A stretch of 64,000 bases of DNA from NCBI RefSeq assembly GCF_003226345.1, contig NZ_PDOF01000001.1, positions 1,178,001-1,242,000 of the forward strand. Direction: 5' to 3'. The position numbers and the translations under genes were made by a program. Within the stretch, counting starts at the first letter, position 1. Each line of letters begins with the position of its first letter. Below are positions 9,315 through 17,604 of the stretch, piece by piece. The notes beneath the pieces were generated by a model. It searched no databases. It was not told the DNA's origin and saw nothing but the letters and a program-made list of their open reading frames with translations. Source of the DNA: Alteribacter lacisalsi (GTDB taxonomy: Bacteria; Bacillota; Bacilli; Bacillales; Salisediminibacteriaceae).

Positions 9315-10019
9315 GTGGAGAACATACGTATTCTCATAGTCGAAGATGAAATTAATATTGCCAATGTAATCAGACTGGAACTTGAGTATGAGGGCTTTAC
9401 TGCCCTTGTAAAGGAAGATGGTCTCACTGCGTGGGAATTCCTGCAGAAAGAACAATGTGATCTGATCCTTCTTGATGTCATGCTGCCACGGATGAGCGGC
9501 ATTGAGGTTCTGCGGAGACTGAGAGCTCAGGATAATCAAACGCCTGTCATCATGCTGACAGCAAGGGATGCAGTCGTTGATAAAGTAACTGGTCTCGATC
9601 AGGGTGCGAATGATTATGTAACCAAACCGTTTGAAATTGAAGAGCTGCTGGCGAGAATACGTGCCTCCCTTCGGAGCGGACAGACCGGCAGGGCGAAGGA
9701 AAAACTGGCAGATGGAGAAATGACATTTTCTGATTTAACCGTAAATACGAAAACGAGGGAGGTAACTAGAAACGGTGATTACATCGAACTGACCCCGAGG
9801 GAGTATGACTTGCTTTTGTTTTTGCTGGAAAATCAGGGTCAGGTCCTGACAAGGGAGCAGATTCTTGATCAGGTGTGGGGATTTGATTACTACGGCGATA
9901 CAAACGTGGTGGATGTCTATATTCGTTACTTAAGGCAGAAGACAGATAAGCCTTTTGATAAAGCGCTCATTCATACAGTACGGGGAGTCGGATATGTCCT
10001 CAAGGAGCCCCGGGAATGA
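9315..10019 (+). CDS. OmpR-family response regulator
   Basis: A 234-aa regulator. The receiver domain (about residues 1-120) has acidic residues E10, D11, the phospho-acceptor Asp54 in LLDVMLPRMSG and Lys in VTKPF. The DNA-binding winged helix (about 135-234) has LTPREYDLLLFL and the tail HTVRGVGYVLK. GTG 9315 is chosen because AAGGAG (9300-9305) touches the in-frame ATG 9306 but is well spaced from the GTG. ATGA overlap with the kinase gene shows coupling. The arrangement with PepSY genes resembles ykoGH-ykoJ of B. subtilis. Confidence 0.92.
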   Translation: MENIRILIVEDEINIANVIRLELEYEGFTALVKEDGLTAWEFLQKEQCDLILLDVMLPRMSGIEVLRRLRAQDNQTPVIMLTARDAVVDKVTGLDQGANDYVTKPFEIEELLARIRASLRSGQTGRAKEKLADGEMTFSDLTVNTKTREVTRNGDYIELTPREYDLLLFLLENQGQVLTREQILDQVWGFDYYGDTNVVDVYIRYLRQKTDKPFDKALIHTVRGVGYVLKEPRE

Positions 10020-11374
10020 AACTGTCACAACGGATTACCGTTTATACAACCGTGACGCTGTTTCTCATTCTTGCGATTGTAAATTCAGGCATCTATCTCC
10101 TGTTTCATTATTACACCATGAACGCAGAGACCGATCGTGCACTCAGCCAGGCAAGAACGGTGGTGGAAGCGATGCAGGCAACCGGTTTCGGTCAGGAAGA
10201 AGCAGGTTCTTTTATCAGAGCATCCGTACCTGAAGGCGGCATGATCCGTATTGTTCGGGAAAATGGCGATACTCCGATTGCTGTTACAAAAAACGTACAG
10301 CTCAACAGCGTTGACGCAGTATACTCATCTAATGAGCAGAGAGACGATGTGCTTTTTGAGGAGATTCGCTATGCAAGAGCTGTGACACCTGTAATCTGGA
10401 CGGACGGATCCATTGCCTCCCTTGAATTTCTGTCTCCGATGAACACACACGAAGAAACTGTAGGAATTTTAAGAGTCATCCTGCTTCTCTCAACAGCAGT
10501 CATACTCATTCCATCCTTTTTTGCCGCCCGTGCATTAAGCCGGTTCATACTCAGACCTATTCAAAATCTTGTTTCAACGATGAACCACATCCGGGACCAG
10601 GGCACATTCAAAAAAATTGAAATTGACGCCAGGGCAAAGGACGAGCTCACAGATATGGGACGGACGTTCAACCATATGATTGATCTTCTGAAAGAAAACT
10701 TTGATAAACAGAAACAGTTTGTGTCAGATGCCTCTCATGAGCTCAAGACACCATTAACCGTCATTACGAGCTACGCTGCTCTCTTGAAGCGATGGGGGAA
10801 AGACCGGCCGGAAGTACTGGAAGAGGCAGTCAACGCCATTGAATCAGAATCCAGGAGAATGAAGGATATGACGAACCAGATGCTTGCCCTGGCTTCAGGA
10901 GAAACAGAGGAAACGCTTGAAGTAAGCCGGGTGGACATTTGCAAAGCGGCCGAGGGAATCGCGAAAAAGCTGGGTACGGCCTACAGTCGTAAGGTGAATG
11001 TGGAGTGCTGCGGTCCGGCGGTACTCAATGGCGATGCAGGGAAACTGAATCAGCTTCTGTTTATTCTTGTTGATAATGCGCTGAAATATAGTGAGGAGCA
11101 GGTGGAGATCCGTATTGAAGGGCACAATGATTCCATCAGCATTCAAATAAAAGATTACGGGATCGGTATTCCAAAAAAAGATCAGGCTGCTGTCTTTGAA
11201 CGTTTTTTCCGTGTTGACAAGGCCAGAGCACGGAAAACAGGGGGGACCGGGCTCGGTCTATCCATTGCAAGAGCTATTGCTTCTGCCCATAAAGGATCAG
11301 TCAGCGTAAAAAGCAGAGAAGGGGCGGGATCCGTTTTTACGGTTACACTGCCTTCTGGAGAGGTGAACGTATGA
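10016..11374 (+). CDS. Sensor histidine kinase, HAMP-type
   Basis: A 452-aa kinase: transmembrane helices at about 10-31 and 151-173 flank an extracytoplasmic sensor region, then HAMP (about 173-225), HisKA with phospho-acceptor His241 in SDASHELKTPLTV, and a HATPase domain with the N box (DNALKYS), G1 (DYGIGIP) and G2 (GGTGLGLSIA). It partners the response regulator upstream. ATGA overlaps at both ends tie regulator, kinase and PepSY protein into one operon. The signal is unknown; metal or envelope stress is inferred from the neighbours. Confidence 0.92.
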   Translation: MKLSQRITVYTTVTLFLILAIVNSGIYLLFHYYTMNAETDRALSQARTVVEAMQATGFGQEEAGSFIRASVPEGGMIRIVRENGDTPIAVTKNVQLNSVDAVYSSNEQRDDVLFEEIRYARAVTPVIWTDGSIASLEFLSPMNTHEETVGILRVILLLSTAVILIPSFFAARALSRFILRPIQNLVSTMNHIRDQGTFKKIEIDARAKDELTDMGRTFNHMIDLLKENFDKQKQFVSDASHELKTPLTVITSYAALLKRWGKDRPEVLEEAVNAIESESRRMKDMTNQMLALASGETEETLEVSRVDICKAAEGIAKKLGTAYSRKVNVECCGPAVLNGDAGKLNQLLFILVDNALKYSEEQVEIRIEGHNDSISIQIKDYGIGIPKKDQAAVFERFFRVDKARARKTGGTGLGLSIARAIASAHKGSVSVKSREGAGSVFTVTLPSGEVNV

Positions 11375-12084
11375 AATACAAACTGATGATTTCCATCACC
11401 GCAGTTACACTGCTGGCAGCAGCAGGCGTGTTTTTTTTGCAGTCCCAGGCAGGAGGCACGCTTGCAGAGGCTGAAATCGCTGGCATGCTTGAGGAAAGGT
11501 ATGACGGGACAATCAGTGACATTCGGTCAGGCGAGGAAGCTGGAGAGCAAGTATATCATGCGGAACTCTCCACAAGAGAAGGAGGGTATTACCTTCTTGT
11601 TAACGCCATCACCGGTGAGATTATCGACATGGAACTGCTGGAAATTAATATGGATGAGGAGAATCGGGAACGTGAGGTTCTTGAAGTCGATGAAGTCCGG
11701 CGCAGGGTGCTCGAAACACTTGATGAAGAAGCGGAAGTGCTCGAGATTGAGAGAAATGATGACGACGGCCGTCCGGTGTATCATGTTACTGTTGCGGAGG
11801 AAGGCGGCACAGGCATGTTTGAACTCGATGCAGTCACAGGAGACATTCTCTCCTACACAGTGGAGGAAGAAAATCAGCAGGCTGAGGGTCCAATTTCAGA
11901 ACAGGAAGCGATTAACATCGCTCTCAATGAGTTTCAGGGGGAAGTGGATGATGTGGATCTCGAGCAGAAAGACGGCCGTCTTGTTTATGAAATCGAAATT
12001 GAAAATGACAGTACCGGAATTGAAGCGGACTTCATCATTGATGCCTATACCGGCGAAATTCTCTCAATTGAGTACGATGATTAA
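11371..12084 (+). CDS. PepSY-domain membrane-anchored protein
   Basis: A 237-aa protein with an N-terminal hydrophobic anchor or signal (about residues 4-25) and three PepSY-like repeats (about 32-90, 95-160 and 170-237), each ending in the pattern DAxTGEIL or AITGEII. It is strongly acidic. It overlaps the kinase gene by ATGA, so it is probably an accessory to the sensor, as PepSY proteins beside YkoGH-type systems are thought to be. It is exported and likely faces the wall. Confidence 0.85.
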   Translation: MKYKLMISITAVTLLAAAGVFFLQSQAGGTLAEAEIAGMLEERYDGTISDIRSGEEAGEQVYHAELSTREGGYYLLVNAITGEIIDMELLEINMDEENREREVLEVDEVRRRVLETLDEEAEVLEIERNDDDGRPVYHVTVAEEGGTGMFELDAVTGDILSYTVEEENQQAEGPISEQEAINIALNEFQGEVDDVDLEQKDGRLVYEIEIENDSTGIEADFIIDAYTGEILSIEYDD

Positions 12085-12096
12085 ATGATCTTTTTA

Positions 12097-12322
12097 TTGG
12101 CTGTGTTCGTACCAATTGTGTTTTATTATGGAGCGAAAGGCGGTGACTCCAGCGAAGAGAGTTTGCTTCATAATTAAGCTGCTAATTGCTTCGACGCAGA
12201 GAGCTCCTAAGGATATGCTGGCAGAGGAAGAAGCAGGAATTATTCCCGATAAGACTGAAGCTAGACCTGCGGAAAGCGTCCACCTTCAGCGGTTTAAACA
12301 GAATCTTTCCGAAAACATCTTT
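12097..12322 (+). repeat. Family A intergenic repeat, copy 1
   Basis: Ends are imperfect inverted repeats: GGCTGTGTTCGTACCAATTG on the left and the complement of AGATGTTTTCGGAAAGATTC on the right. Inside lie GAGCGAAAGGCGGTGACTCC, GCAGAGGAAGAAGCAGGAAT and CCTGCGGAAAGCGTCC, shared with copies at 30791, 56737 and 61849. It fills the gap between the two PepSY genes. Confidence 0.75.
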
Positions 12323-12414
12323 TTTATTTCTAATCGTTTTCTCATTTTTATCTAAGGGTTTTGTCATCTTCCTTGTCTATAGTGTAAGTATCAGCAAACA
12401 AGGAGGAAATAAAA

Positions 12415-13320
12415 ATGAAAAAACTAACAGCAGTACTAACAGGAATTTTTGTGATTGGCGGAACAGCGGCACTGGTGGCGGCAACCTCAGGAGAAGAGCA
12501 GGGAGGTACGGATTCAGCGGATGCTTCATTCATGACCGGGGCTGAGACCGGTTCAGATGATGATCAGACTGATGAAGGCAATGAGCCTGGCCGCATTTCC
12601 AAGAAACAGGCAGGCGACATAGCACTCAGTATACTCGATGGGAAAATTGATGAAATTGAGCTGGACCGGGAAGATGGCGTGCTCATCTATGAAGTGGAAG
12701 TAAAGTATCAGGGTGAAGATTACGATTTTGATATCGACGCTGAAACAGGTGAGATTCTTAAAATTGATGACGACTTGCTGGGAACATCTGCTGCTGATTT
12801 GATGACGGTCACGAGCGGTGAAGCAGTCGAAGCCGTTAAGGCGTTGTTCCCTGACGCAAAAGTTGATGATGTGGAACTTGAAATGAAAAAAGGACGCTTT
12901 CTGTATGAAGTTGAAATTGAGGTGCAGGATGAGGACGGTGATGTGTACGTGGATGGAGAAACCGGTGAAATTGTTCATGCAGATTCCGACTTGATGCCTT
13001 ATACTGCAGCAAATGCAGCAAATGCAGCAAATGCAGCAAATGCAGCAAATGCAGCAAATGCAGAACAGCAGAAATCTGCAGAAAATCAGGTGAACGAAGA
13101 ACCGCAGGGAAAGTCTTCGGAATCCGGAAATAAAATATCACCGAATGAAGCGGGCAACATTGCTCTTACCCATATTGGAAAAGGCGTTATTGATGACATC
13201 GAGCTTGAAAAAGAAAAAGGAAGACTTCTCTATGAAGTGGAAATTGAGTACGGGGATACAGAAGCAGATGTGTATGTTGACGCTTATACAGGTGAAGTCA
13301 TTTATGTAGATTATGACTGA
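12415..13320 (+). CDS. Secreted PepSY-domain protein with AAN repeat linker
   Basis: A 301-aa exported, very acidic protein. A signal sequence (about residues 1-24) and an Asp/Glu-rich stretch precede three PepSY-like domains (about 61-125, 132-190 and 238-301), each closing with DxETGEI or DAYTGEVI. Domains two and three are joined by six Ala-Ala-Asn triplets (about 198-215) encoded by a perfect 9-bp tandem repeat. The start has AAGGAGGAA upstream. It is separated from the operon upstream by a repeat element, so it may be transcribed alone. Confidence 0.85.
   Translation: MKKLTAVLTGIFVIGGTAALVAATSGEEQGGTDSADASFMTGAETGSDDDQTDEGNEPGRISKKQAGDIALSILDGKIDEIELDREDGVLIYEVEVKYQGEDYDFDIDAETGEILKIDDDLLGTSAADLMTVTSGEAVEAVKALFPDAKVDDVELEMKKGRFLYEVEIEVQDEDGDVYVDGETGEIVHADSDLMPYTAANAANAANAANAANAANAEQQKSAENQVNEEPQGKSSESGNKISPNEAGNIALTHIGKGVIDDIELEKEKGRLLYEVEIEYGDTEADVYVDAYTGEVIYVDYD
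13006..13059 (+). repeat. 9-bp tandem repeat, six perfect copies (in frame)
   Basis: GCAGCAAAT is repeated six times without a mismatch and encodes Ala-Ala-Asn each time, inside the linker of the PepSY protein. Copy changes keep the frame, so the linker length may vary between strains. Confidence 0.95.
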
Positions 13321-13365
13321 CAGTCACGTGTGAGAAGATCCATTTTACTATGTGTGCAGGATATG

Positions 13366-13403
13366 AAAAACATTCCGGAATCCATCTGGGATGTTTTTTC
13401 TTT
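13366..13403 (+). terminator. Terminator after the second PepSY gene
   Basis: Stem GAAAAACATTCC / GGGATGTTTTTTC with a loop of about ten bases, then a T-rich run. Confidence 0.7.
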
Positions 13404-13489
13404 TAAATTATGCCGGTATAAGCCCCCTGTCTCTTGCATATGTGTCTGATAGATTCAGTAGAAGAGTGATGCAGGAAAGGGGGGGCGGA

Positions 13490-15139
13490 ATGTTCAGACC
13501 GACATGTTTCAGCCGCTGTATGGACCCCTGGTGCCAGGACAGCCTTTGTAATGGTGGAGGCTTCTGTTGCGCACCTGAACGGGCAACAGGCAGTAAATTG
13601 AGAAAATTTGCGGATCCTCTTCCGGTATTGCCGGTAAAGAAACCTTGGTTTAAAGAAGATGGAAAAACGTATTACCACCTTACCATGAACCAGTTCAAGC
13701 AGCGGCTACATTCGGATCTGCCTGATACCACAGTCTGGGGGTATGATGGAATGTATCCCGGTCCGACTGTAAAGGTGCATACAAATGAGCAGGTGTATGT
13801 AAAGTGGAACAACTGTCTTCCTGACACACATCTGCTGCCTGTCGATCAGACCGTCCATGGTGCTTATCCTGATGTACCGGAAGTACGCACCGTGACGCAT
13901 ATACACGGAGCGTGCGTGAGACCGGAGAGCGACGGCTATCCGGAAGCCTGGTTTACGAAAAACTTTGACCGTACAGGTCCATACTTTACGAGGAAAATGT
14001 ATCACTATGAAAACTGCCAGCAGGCCAGTACGTTATGGTATCACGACCATGCCCTGGGCATCACGCGGCTGAATGTGTACGCAGGTCTGGCTGGTTTTTA
14101 CCTGATTTCAGACGAAAATGAGAAAGCTCTTCACCTTCCGGAAGGCGAGTTTGATATTCCACTGCTGATCCAGGACAGAAGCTTTAATGCAGACGGATCC
14201 CTTTATTATCCCTCCCAGACCGATCCGCCTGTTCCGGGGCTTGAAACGTCCATCGTCGCGATGTTTTTCGGTGATACCATTCTTGTTAACGGAAAAGTGT
14301 GGCCATACCTCGAGGTGGAGCCGAGACGCTACCGCTTACGTCTGTTAAACGGGTCCAATTCCCGCTTTTATATGCTTTTTCTTGATTCCGGGCAGCAGAT
14401 GTTTCAGATCGCTACGGACAGCGGCCTGCGGGCAGTACCGGCTGCTCTTAAGCAAATGACGCTGGCCCCTGCAGAGCGTGCAGAAGTGATTGTCGATTTT
14501 ACGAATATGAACGGCAGAGAGATTGTGCTTAAAAATGCAGCGCCTGCACCGTACCCGGACGGTCCGAAACCCGACCAGGACACTGCTGCGGTTATGCAGT
14601 TTCGTGTGAAAAAGCGCATAACCCGCATCGATACCTCGAGGATTCCCGAGGTGATGAACCACATTCCGCCATTATCGTTTAAAGATGTGACCCGAGTGAG
14701 AAAGCTGACGCTCAATTCCGTAACGGACCAATTCGGCAGGGATCTGATGCTTCTTGATAACCGGACATGGGATGATCCGGTAACGGAGAACCCTGTGGCA
14801 GGTACGACAGAAATCTGGACTTTCATTAACGTAACCATGCATACACATCCGATTCATCTTCACCTTGTCGACTTTCAGATCCTGGACAGACAGCCCTTTG
14901 ACGTTTCGAGATTTACGGAGAAGAAAGAGCTGAGGTTCACCGGTTCTCCCAGGCATCCTGATACAGAAGAGGAAGGATGGAAGGACACGGTTCGCGCTGA
15001 CCCGGGGGAGGTAACGAGGATCAAGGCTCGTTTCGGTCCTTTCAGCGGTTTATACGTTTGGCATTGCCATATCCTTGAGCACGAAGACTATGAAATGATG
15101 CGTCCGTTCTATGTACTTTCCTCCCAAACATTTTTGTAA
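13490..15139 (+). CDS. CotA-like multicopper oxidase with Cys-rich N-terminus
   Basis: A 549-aa three-cupredoxin oxidase related to CotA laccase/bilirubin oxidase. Copper ligands are visible: THIHG and WYHDHALG for the trinuclear centre, HPIHLHL, and HCHILEHEDYEMM with the type-1 Cys, His and axial Met. ATG 13490 follows a G-rich ribosome site. Unlike CotA, the first 28 residues hold six cysteines (6, 10, 15, 20, 26, 27) before the family sequence begins near FADPLPVLP. No signal peptide is seen. Neighbouring CsoR and CopZ suggest copper handling; a spore-coat role is the alternative. Confidence 0.92.
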   Translation: MFRPTCFSRCMDPWCQDSLCNGGGFCCAPERATGSKLRKFADPLPVLPVKKPWFKEDGKTYYHLTMNQFKQRLHSDLPDTTVWGYDGMYPGPTVKVHTNEQVYVKWNNCLPDTHLLPVDQTVHGAYPDVPEVRTVTHIHGACVRPESDGYPEAWFTKNFDRTGPYFTRKMYHYENCQQASTLWYHDHALGITRLNVYAGLAGFYLISDENEKALHLPEGEFDIPLLIQDRSFNADGSLYYPSQTDPPVPGLETSIVAMFFGDTILVNGKVWPYLEVEPRRYRLRLLNGSNSRFYMLFLDSGQQMFQIATDSGLRAVPAALKQMTLAPAERAEVIVDFTNMNGREIVLKNAAPAPYPDGPKPDQDTAAVMQFRVKKRITRIDTSRIPEVMNHIPPLSFKDVTRVRKLTLNSVTDQFGRDLMLLDNRTWDDPVTENPVAGTTEIWTFINVTMHTHPIHLHLVDFQILDRQPFDVSRFTEKKELRFTGSPRHPDTEEEGWKDTVRADPGEVTRIKARFGPFSGLYVWHCHILEHEDYEMMRPFYVLSSQTFL

Positions 15140-15168
15140 CCAGGGCCGATGGTGCCTGGTTCTTTTTT
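15138..15168 (+). terminator. Terminator after the multicopper oxidase
   Basis: Stem AACCAGG / CCTGGTT with a ten-base loop, followed by CTTTTTTT. Confidence 0.75.
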
Positions 15169-15266
15169 TGTACAGACTGTTGAACGCTTTTTTGCTGATT
15201 TCAACTTTGGTATGATAGGAATATACAGATTCTGTCCTGTCATTAGGGAGAAAAGGAGAATTACAT

Positions 15267-15731
15267 ATGCCGGACTTAAAAGAGGAAGTCATAATCAGCC
15301 TGAACAGGGAAGCCGTATTTGAATTTGCTTCAAATCTTAAGAACAGTACTGAGGTTCTTGCCAATGTGGTGGAAGTGAACAAACTTTCGGAAGGACCTGT
15401 TGGCGCAGGTACAAAATTTGAAGAAATCAGACAGTTCAGAAACCGCAGGGTCGGTGCTGTCCTTGAAGTGGTTACGTACAATCCGCCGCACAGCTATTCG
15501 GTAAAAAGTGAAAATAAGGGTCTTGTTGTGACTTACACCTACTCTTTTACAGAAGAAAAAGAAAATCAGACCCGGGTCCGGTTTGAAGGGGAAGTGGAGG
15601 CTGTCAGTTTTCCCATGAAACTGATGCGTCCCATGATGGTGAAAATGCTCAAAAAAGAAGATGGAGATCATCTTGTGAGCCTGAAGAACACGATTGAGAA
15701 ACAGGCTGACAGTCCTCATGGAGAAAGTTGA
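15267..15731 (+). CDS. SRPBCC (START-like) family protein
   Basis: A 154-aa protein with the helix-grip pattern of polyketide cyclase/SRPBCC proteins: a first strand with INLSR-like SLNREAVFEFASN, alternating strands, and a long C-terminal helix (about residues 112-148). Such proteins bind hydrophobic ligands; no catalytic residues can be assigned. The start has AAAAGGAG upstream. Its stop codon overlaps the -35 of the csoR promoter. Confidence 0.75.
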   Translation: MPDLKEEVIISLNREAVFEFASNLKNSTEVLANVVEVNKLSEGPVGAGTKFEEIRQFRNRRVGAVLEVVTYNPPHSYSVKSENKGLVVTYTYSFTEEKENQTRVRFEGEVEAVSFPMKLMRPMMVKMLKKEDGDHLVSLKNTIEKQADSPHGES

Positions 15732-15757
15732 CATCATATACCTTATAGGGGTATGGT
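15728..15757 (+). promoter_or_regulatory. csoR promoter with CsoR operator
   Basis: TTGACA (15728-15733), 18 bases, TATGGT (15752-15757). Between and over the -10 is ATACC-TTATA-GGGGTAT (15738-15754), a pseudo-palindrome with the G/C tracts expected of copper-responsive CsoR operators. CsoR would occlude RNA polymerase until copper binds. Confidence 0.8.
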
Positions 15758-15784
15758 AATAGAAGGTAGAGCGAGGTGAACACA

Positions 15785-16108
15785 ATGACAAAGGAACTTG
15801 ATATCGAACTCATCCATGCAGGACAGAAAGCGGTCCGAACAAGTTCGGAAGAAAAGGAAAAGCTGTTAAACCGGCTTAAAAGAGTTGAAGGTCAGGTCAG
15901 AGGCATCCAGCGGATGGTGGAAGAAGACCGGTACTGTGTTGATGTACTCGTCCAGCTTTCCGCAATCAATGCCGCTTTGAAGAAGGTCGGCTATACGATG
16001 CTTGAAAATCATACCCGGGGATGCGTCACCCGGGCCGTTCATGAAGGTGAAGGAGACGAAGCCATTGATGAATTGATGAAAGTCATTGAGCAGTTCTCAC
16101 GCTCGTAA
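15785..16108 (+). CDS. csoR: Copper-sensing transcriptional repressor CsoR
   Basis: A 107-aa all-helical CsoR/RcnR-family repressor. The Cu(I) ligand set is intact: Cys51, His76 and Cys80 (YCVDVL and ENHTRGC). The basic motif NRLKRVEGQVRGIQRM (about residues 29-44) contacts DNA. ATG 15785 fits GAGGTG; GTG 15776 is less likely. copZ follows after 44 bases. No copA ATPase gene is in the window, so the repressor may act on a distant copA as well. Confidence 0.95.
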   Translation: MTKELDIELIHAGQKAVRTSSEEKEKLLNRLKRVEGQVRGIQRMVEEDRYCVDVLVQLSAINAALKKVGYTMLENHTRGCVTRAVHEGEGDEAIDELMKVIEQFSRS

Positions 16109-16152
16109 TACGGCGCATGGTATATCAAAATCTCTAAAACGGGGGTATTACA

Positions 16153-16359
16153 ATGAAACAGGAAACGATTAAAGTAGACGGCATGACGTGCGGCCACTGC
16201 AAAGCTTCAGTAGAAGGGGCACTGAATAATCTCGATGGCGTTAAGCGTGCAGAAGTGAGCCTTGAGGAAAAACAGGTGACGGTAGAATATGATGAGTCCA
16301 GTGTTGATCTTGCAACCCTGAAAGAGGAAATTGACGATCAGGGATTTGACGCCAAATAA
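16153..16359 (+). CDS. copZ: Copper chaperone CopZ
   Basis: A 68-aa heavy-metal-associated domain with the Cu(I)-binding GMTCGHC motif (Cys13, Cys16). CopZ carries copper to the CopA ATPase and to CsoR. Only a G-rich run (GGGGGTATTACA) precedes the ATG. Its place after csoR indicates joint control by the CsoR operator. A terminator follows. Confidence 0.95.
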   Translation: MKQETIKVDGMTCGHCKASVEGALNNLDGVKRAEVSLEEKQVTVEYDESSVDLATLKEEIDDQGFDAK

Positions 16360-16369
16360 AGAAAGTCCG

Positions 16370-16397
16370 CCGGAAGGAGAAATCCTTCCGGTGTTTT
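16370..16397 (+). terminator. Terminator after copZ
   Basis: Stem CCGGAAGGA / TCCTTCCGG, loop GAAA, followed by TGTTTT. Confidence 0.8.
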
Positions 16398-16450
16398 ACT
16401 ATCATAAATGTATTTGGCATAACCACCACTGCAGGACATTAACGAACACC

Positions 16451-16494
16451 CATCCTTACCCACTCTGGAAAGCAGGGAAGGATGATGCTATACT
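16451..16494 (+). promoter_or_regulatory. ccdC promoter with inverted repeat
   Basis: TGGAAA (16466-16471), 17 bases, TATACT (16489-16494). An inverted repeat CATCCTTACC (16451-16460) / GGGAAGGATG (16475-16484) brackets the -35, so a regulator may bind here. No regulator is identified. Confidence 0.45.
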
Positions 16495-16529
16495 GATATA
16501 AGCATTGAATCAGTCTGGAGGGTTGCCCC

Positions 16530-17042
16530 ATGCTTGGTATCGTCTTTACACTGCTTGCAGTTGTAATGGGGCTGATCGCTTTGTTCGTGCGGATGAAAGC
16601 GATGAAAAAGCCGGCAAATACGAAAAAAATAATTATTCCGCCTGTGGCGATGAGTACAGGTTTCCTTATGTTCCTTTATGAACCTGCCCGGATTACCTCG
16701 CTTCAGTTTCTGGAAGCCTTTGCGGTAGGCCTTTTATTTTCACTTCTGCTGATCAGAACTTCGAAGTTTGAAATCAGGGGCCGGGATATTTTTATGGTTC
16801 GCTCCAAAGCATTCGCATTTATTCTGATCGGCCTGCTTATTCTCAGGGTCACATTTAAGCTGATTTTCGGCCACGCCATTCAGGTTGAAGAGCTCGCCGG
16901 AATGTTTTTCGTTCTGGCATTTGGTATGATTCTTCCATGGCGTATCGCCATGCTCGTCAAGTTTAACCGTGTGAAACGAGAGCTTTCCGACCGAAGCGGT
17001 CATCCACCGTTTACGGTTACACAGGAAAACCCGGCACCTTAA
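16530..17042 (+). CDS. ccdC: CcdC family membrane protein (YneJ)
   Basis: A 170-aa protein with four or five hydrophobic segments (about residues 1-20, 34-52, 58-74, 91-108, 122-142) and charged loops, matching the CcdC/YneJ family that accompanies ccdA in cytochrome c biogenesis loci. ATG 16530 has GGAGGG upstream. Its usual partners ccdA and yneI are not between it and yneF here; the copper cluster lies there instead. The role of CcdC is unknown. Confidence 0.8.
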   Translation: MLGIVFTLLAVVMGLIALFVRMKAMKKPANTKKIIIPPVAMSTGFLMFLYEPARITSLQFLEAFAVGLLFSLLLIRTSKFEIRGRDIFMVRSKAFAFILIGLLILRVTFKLIFGHAIQVEELAGMFFVLAFGMILPWRIAMLVKFNRVKRELSDRSGHPPFTVTQENPAP

Positions 17043-17057
17043 GAGGTACCGGGTTTT
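17026..17057. terminator. Bidirectional terminator between ccdC and yneK
   Basis: Stem AACCCGGCACCT / AGGTACCGGGTT with one internal mismatch and A/T runs on both sides, between converging genes. Confidence 0.8.
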
Positions 17058-17074
17058 CTGCTGTTCTCTCACGT

Positions 17075-17509
17075 CTACTGCTGCTGAAAATAGGAATCGT
17101 AAAGACTGATGTCGACTTTTTTTTCCTTCAGCTTTTTAATCAGAAACTTATGATCTCTTTTTGGAGTGGCAGCAATATAGCCTTTAATAATAAGGTCGCG
17201 CGTCATGCGCTCTGCATTTTCCTCAAGGGCATATTCCCCGATCTTACCGGCAATTTTCCCTTTTGCAACATCACGGAATAATTCAGGTACCGGTTCTACA
17301 AGTTCGTTTAAGAAGGCCTTATCTTCATCAGACCAAAGATGAACGGTTTTCTCAATATAATAATCCTGCCAGTCAAGAATCGATTTGCCGTCTTCCTTGG
17401 GCAGCCGTTTCAGAAATTTCCGGAACATAAAGTAACCGCCGATGAACATGGTACCGGCAAGAAAGATTGTCCAGAAAAAGATAAACCACATAAAAAGATC
17501 GTTTGGCAC
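17075..17509 (-). CDS. yneK: DUF2621 membrane protein (YneK)
   Basis: A 144-aa protein with one N-terminal transmembrane segment (about residues 6-29) followed by a cytoplasmic helical region containing KRLPKEDGKSILDWQDYYIE and EENAERMTRDLIIKGYIAA, as in DUF2621/YneK proteins. The start is GTG 17509 behind GAGGTG. It converges on ccdC, keeping the B. subtilis adjacency. Function unknown. Confidence 0.8.
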   Translation of the reverse strand: MPNDLFMWFIFFWTIFLAGTMFIGGYFMFRKFLKRLPKEDGKSILDWQDYYIEKTVHLWSDEDKAFLNELVEPVPELFRDVAKGKIAGKIGEYALEENAERMTRDLIIKGYIAATPKRDHKFLIKKLKEKKVDISLYDSYFQQQ

Positions 17510-17604
17510 AGGTCTTCACCTCGATTTAATCTTAGTTCTATTCTACGATAATCCGGGACCTGTGAAAAGGGGAGAGGAAAAAGTGTAAAAAAAGAGAATG
17601 GCCA

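Noticed and set aside
13006-13059. CRISPR-like repeat
   Set aside because: The unit is 9 bp without spacers and is in frame within a coding sequence.
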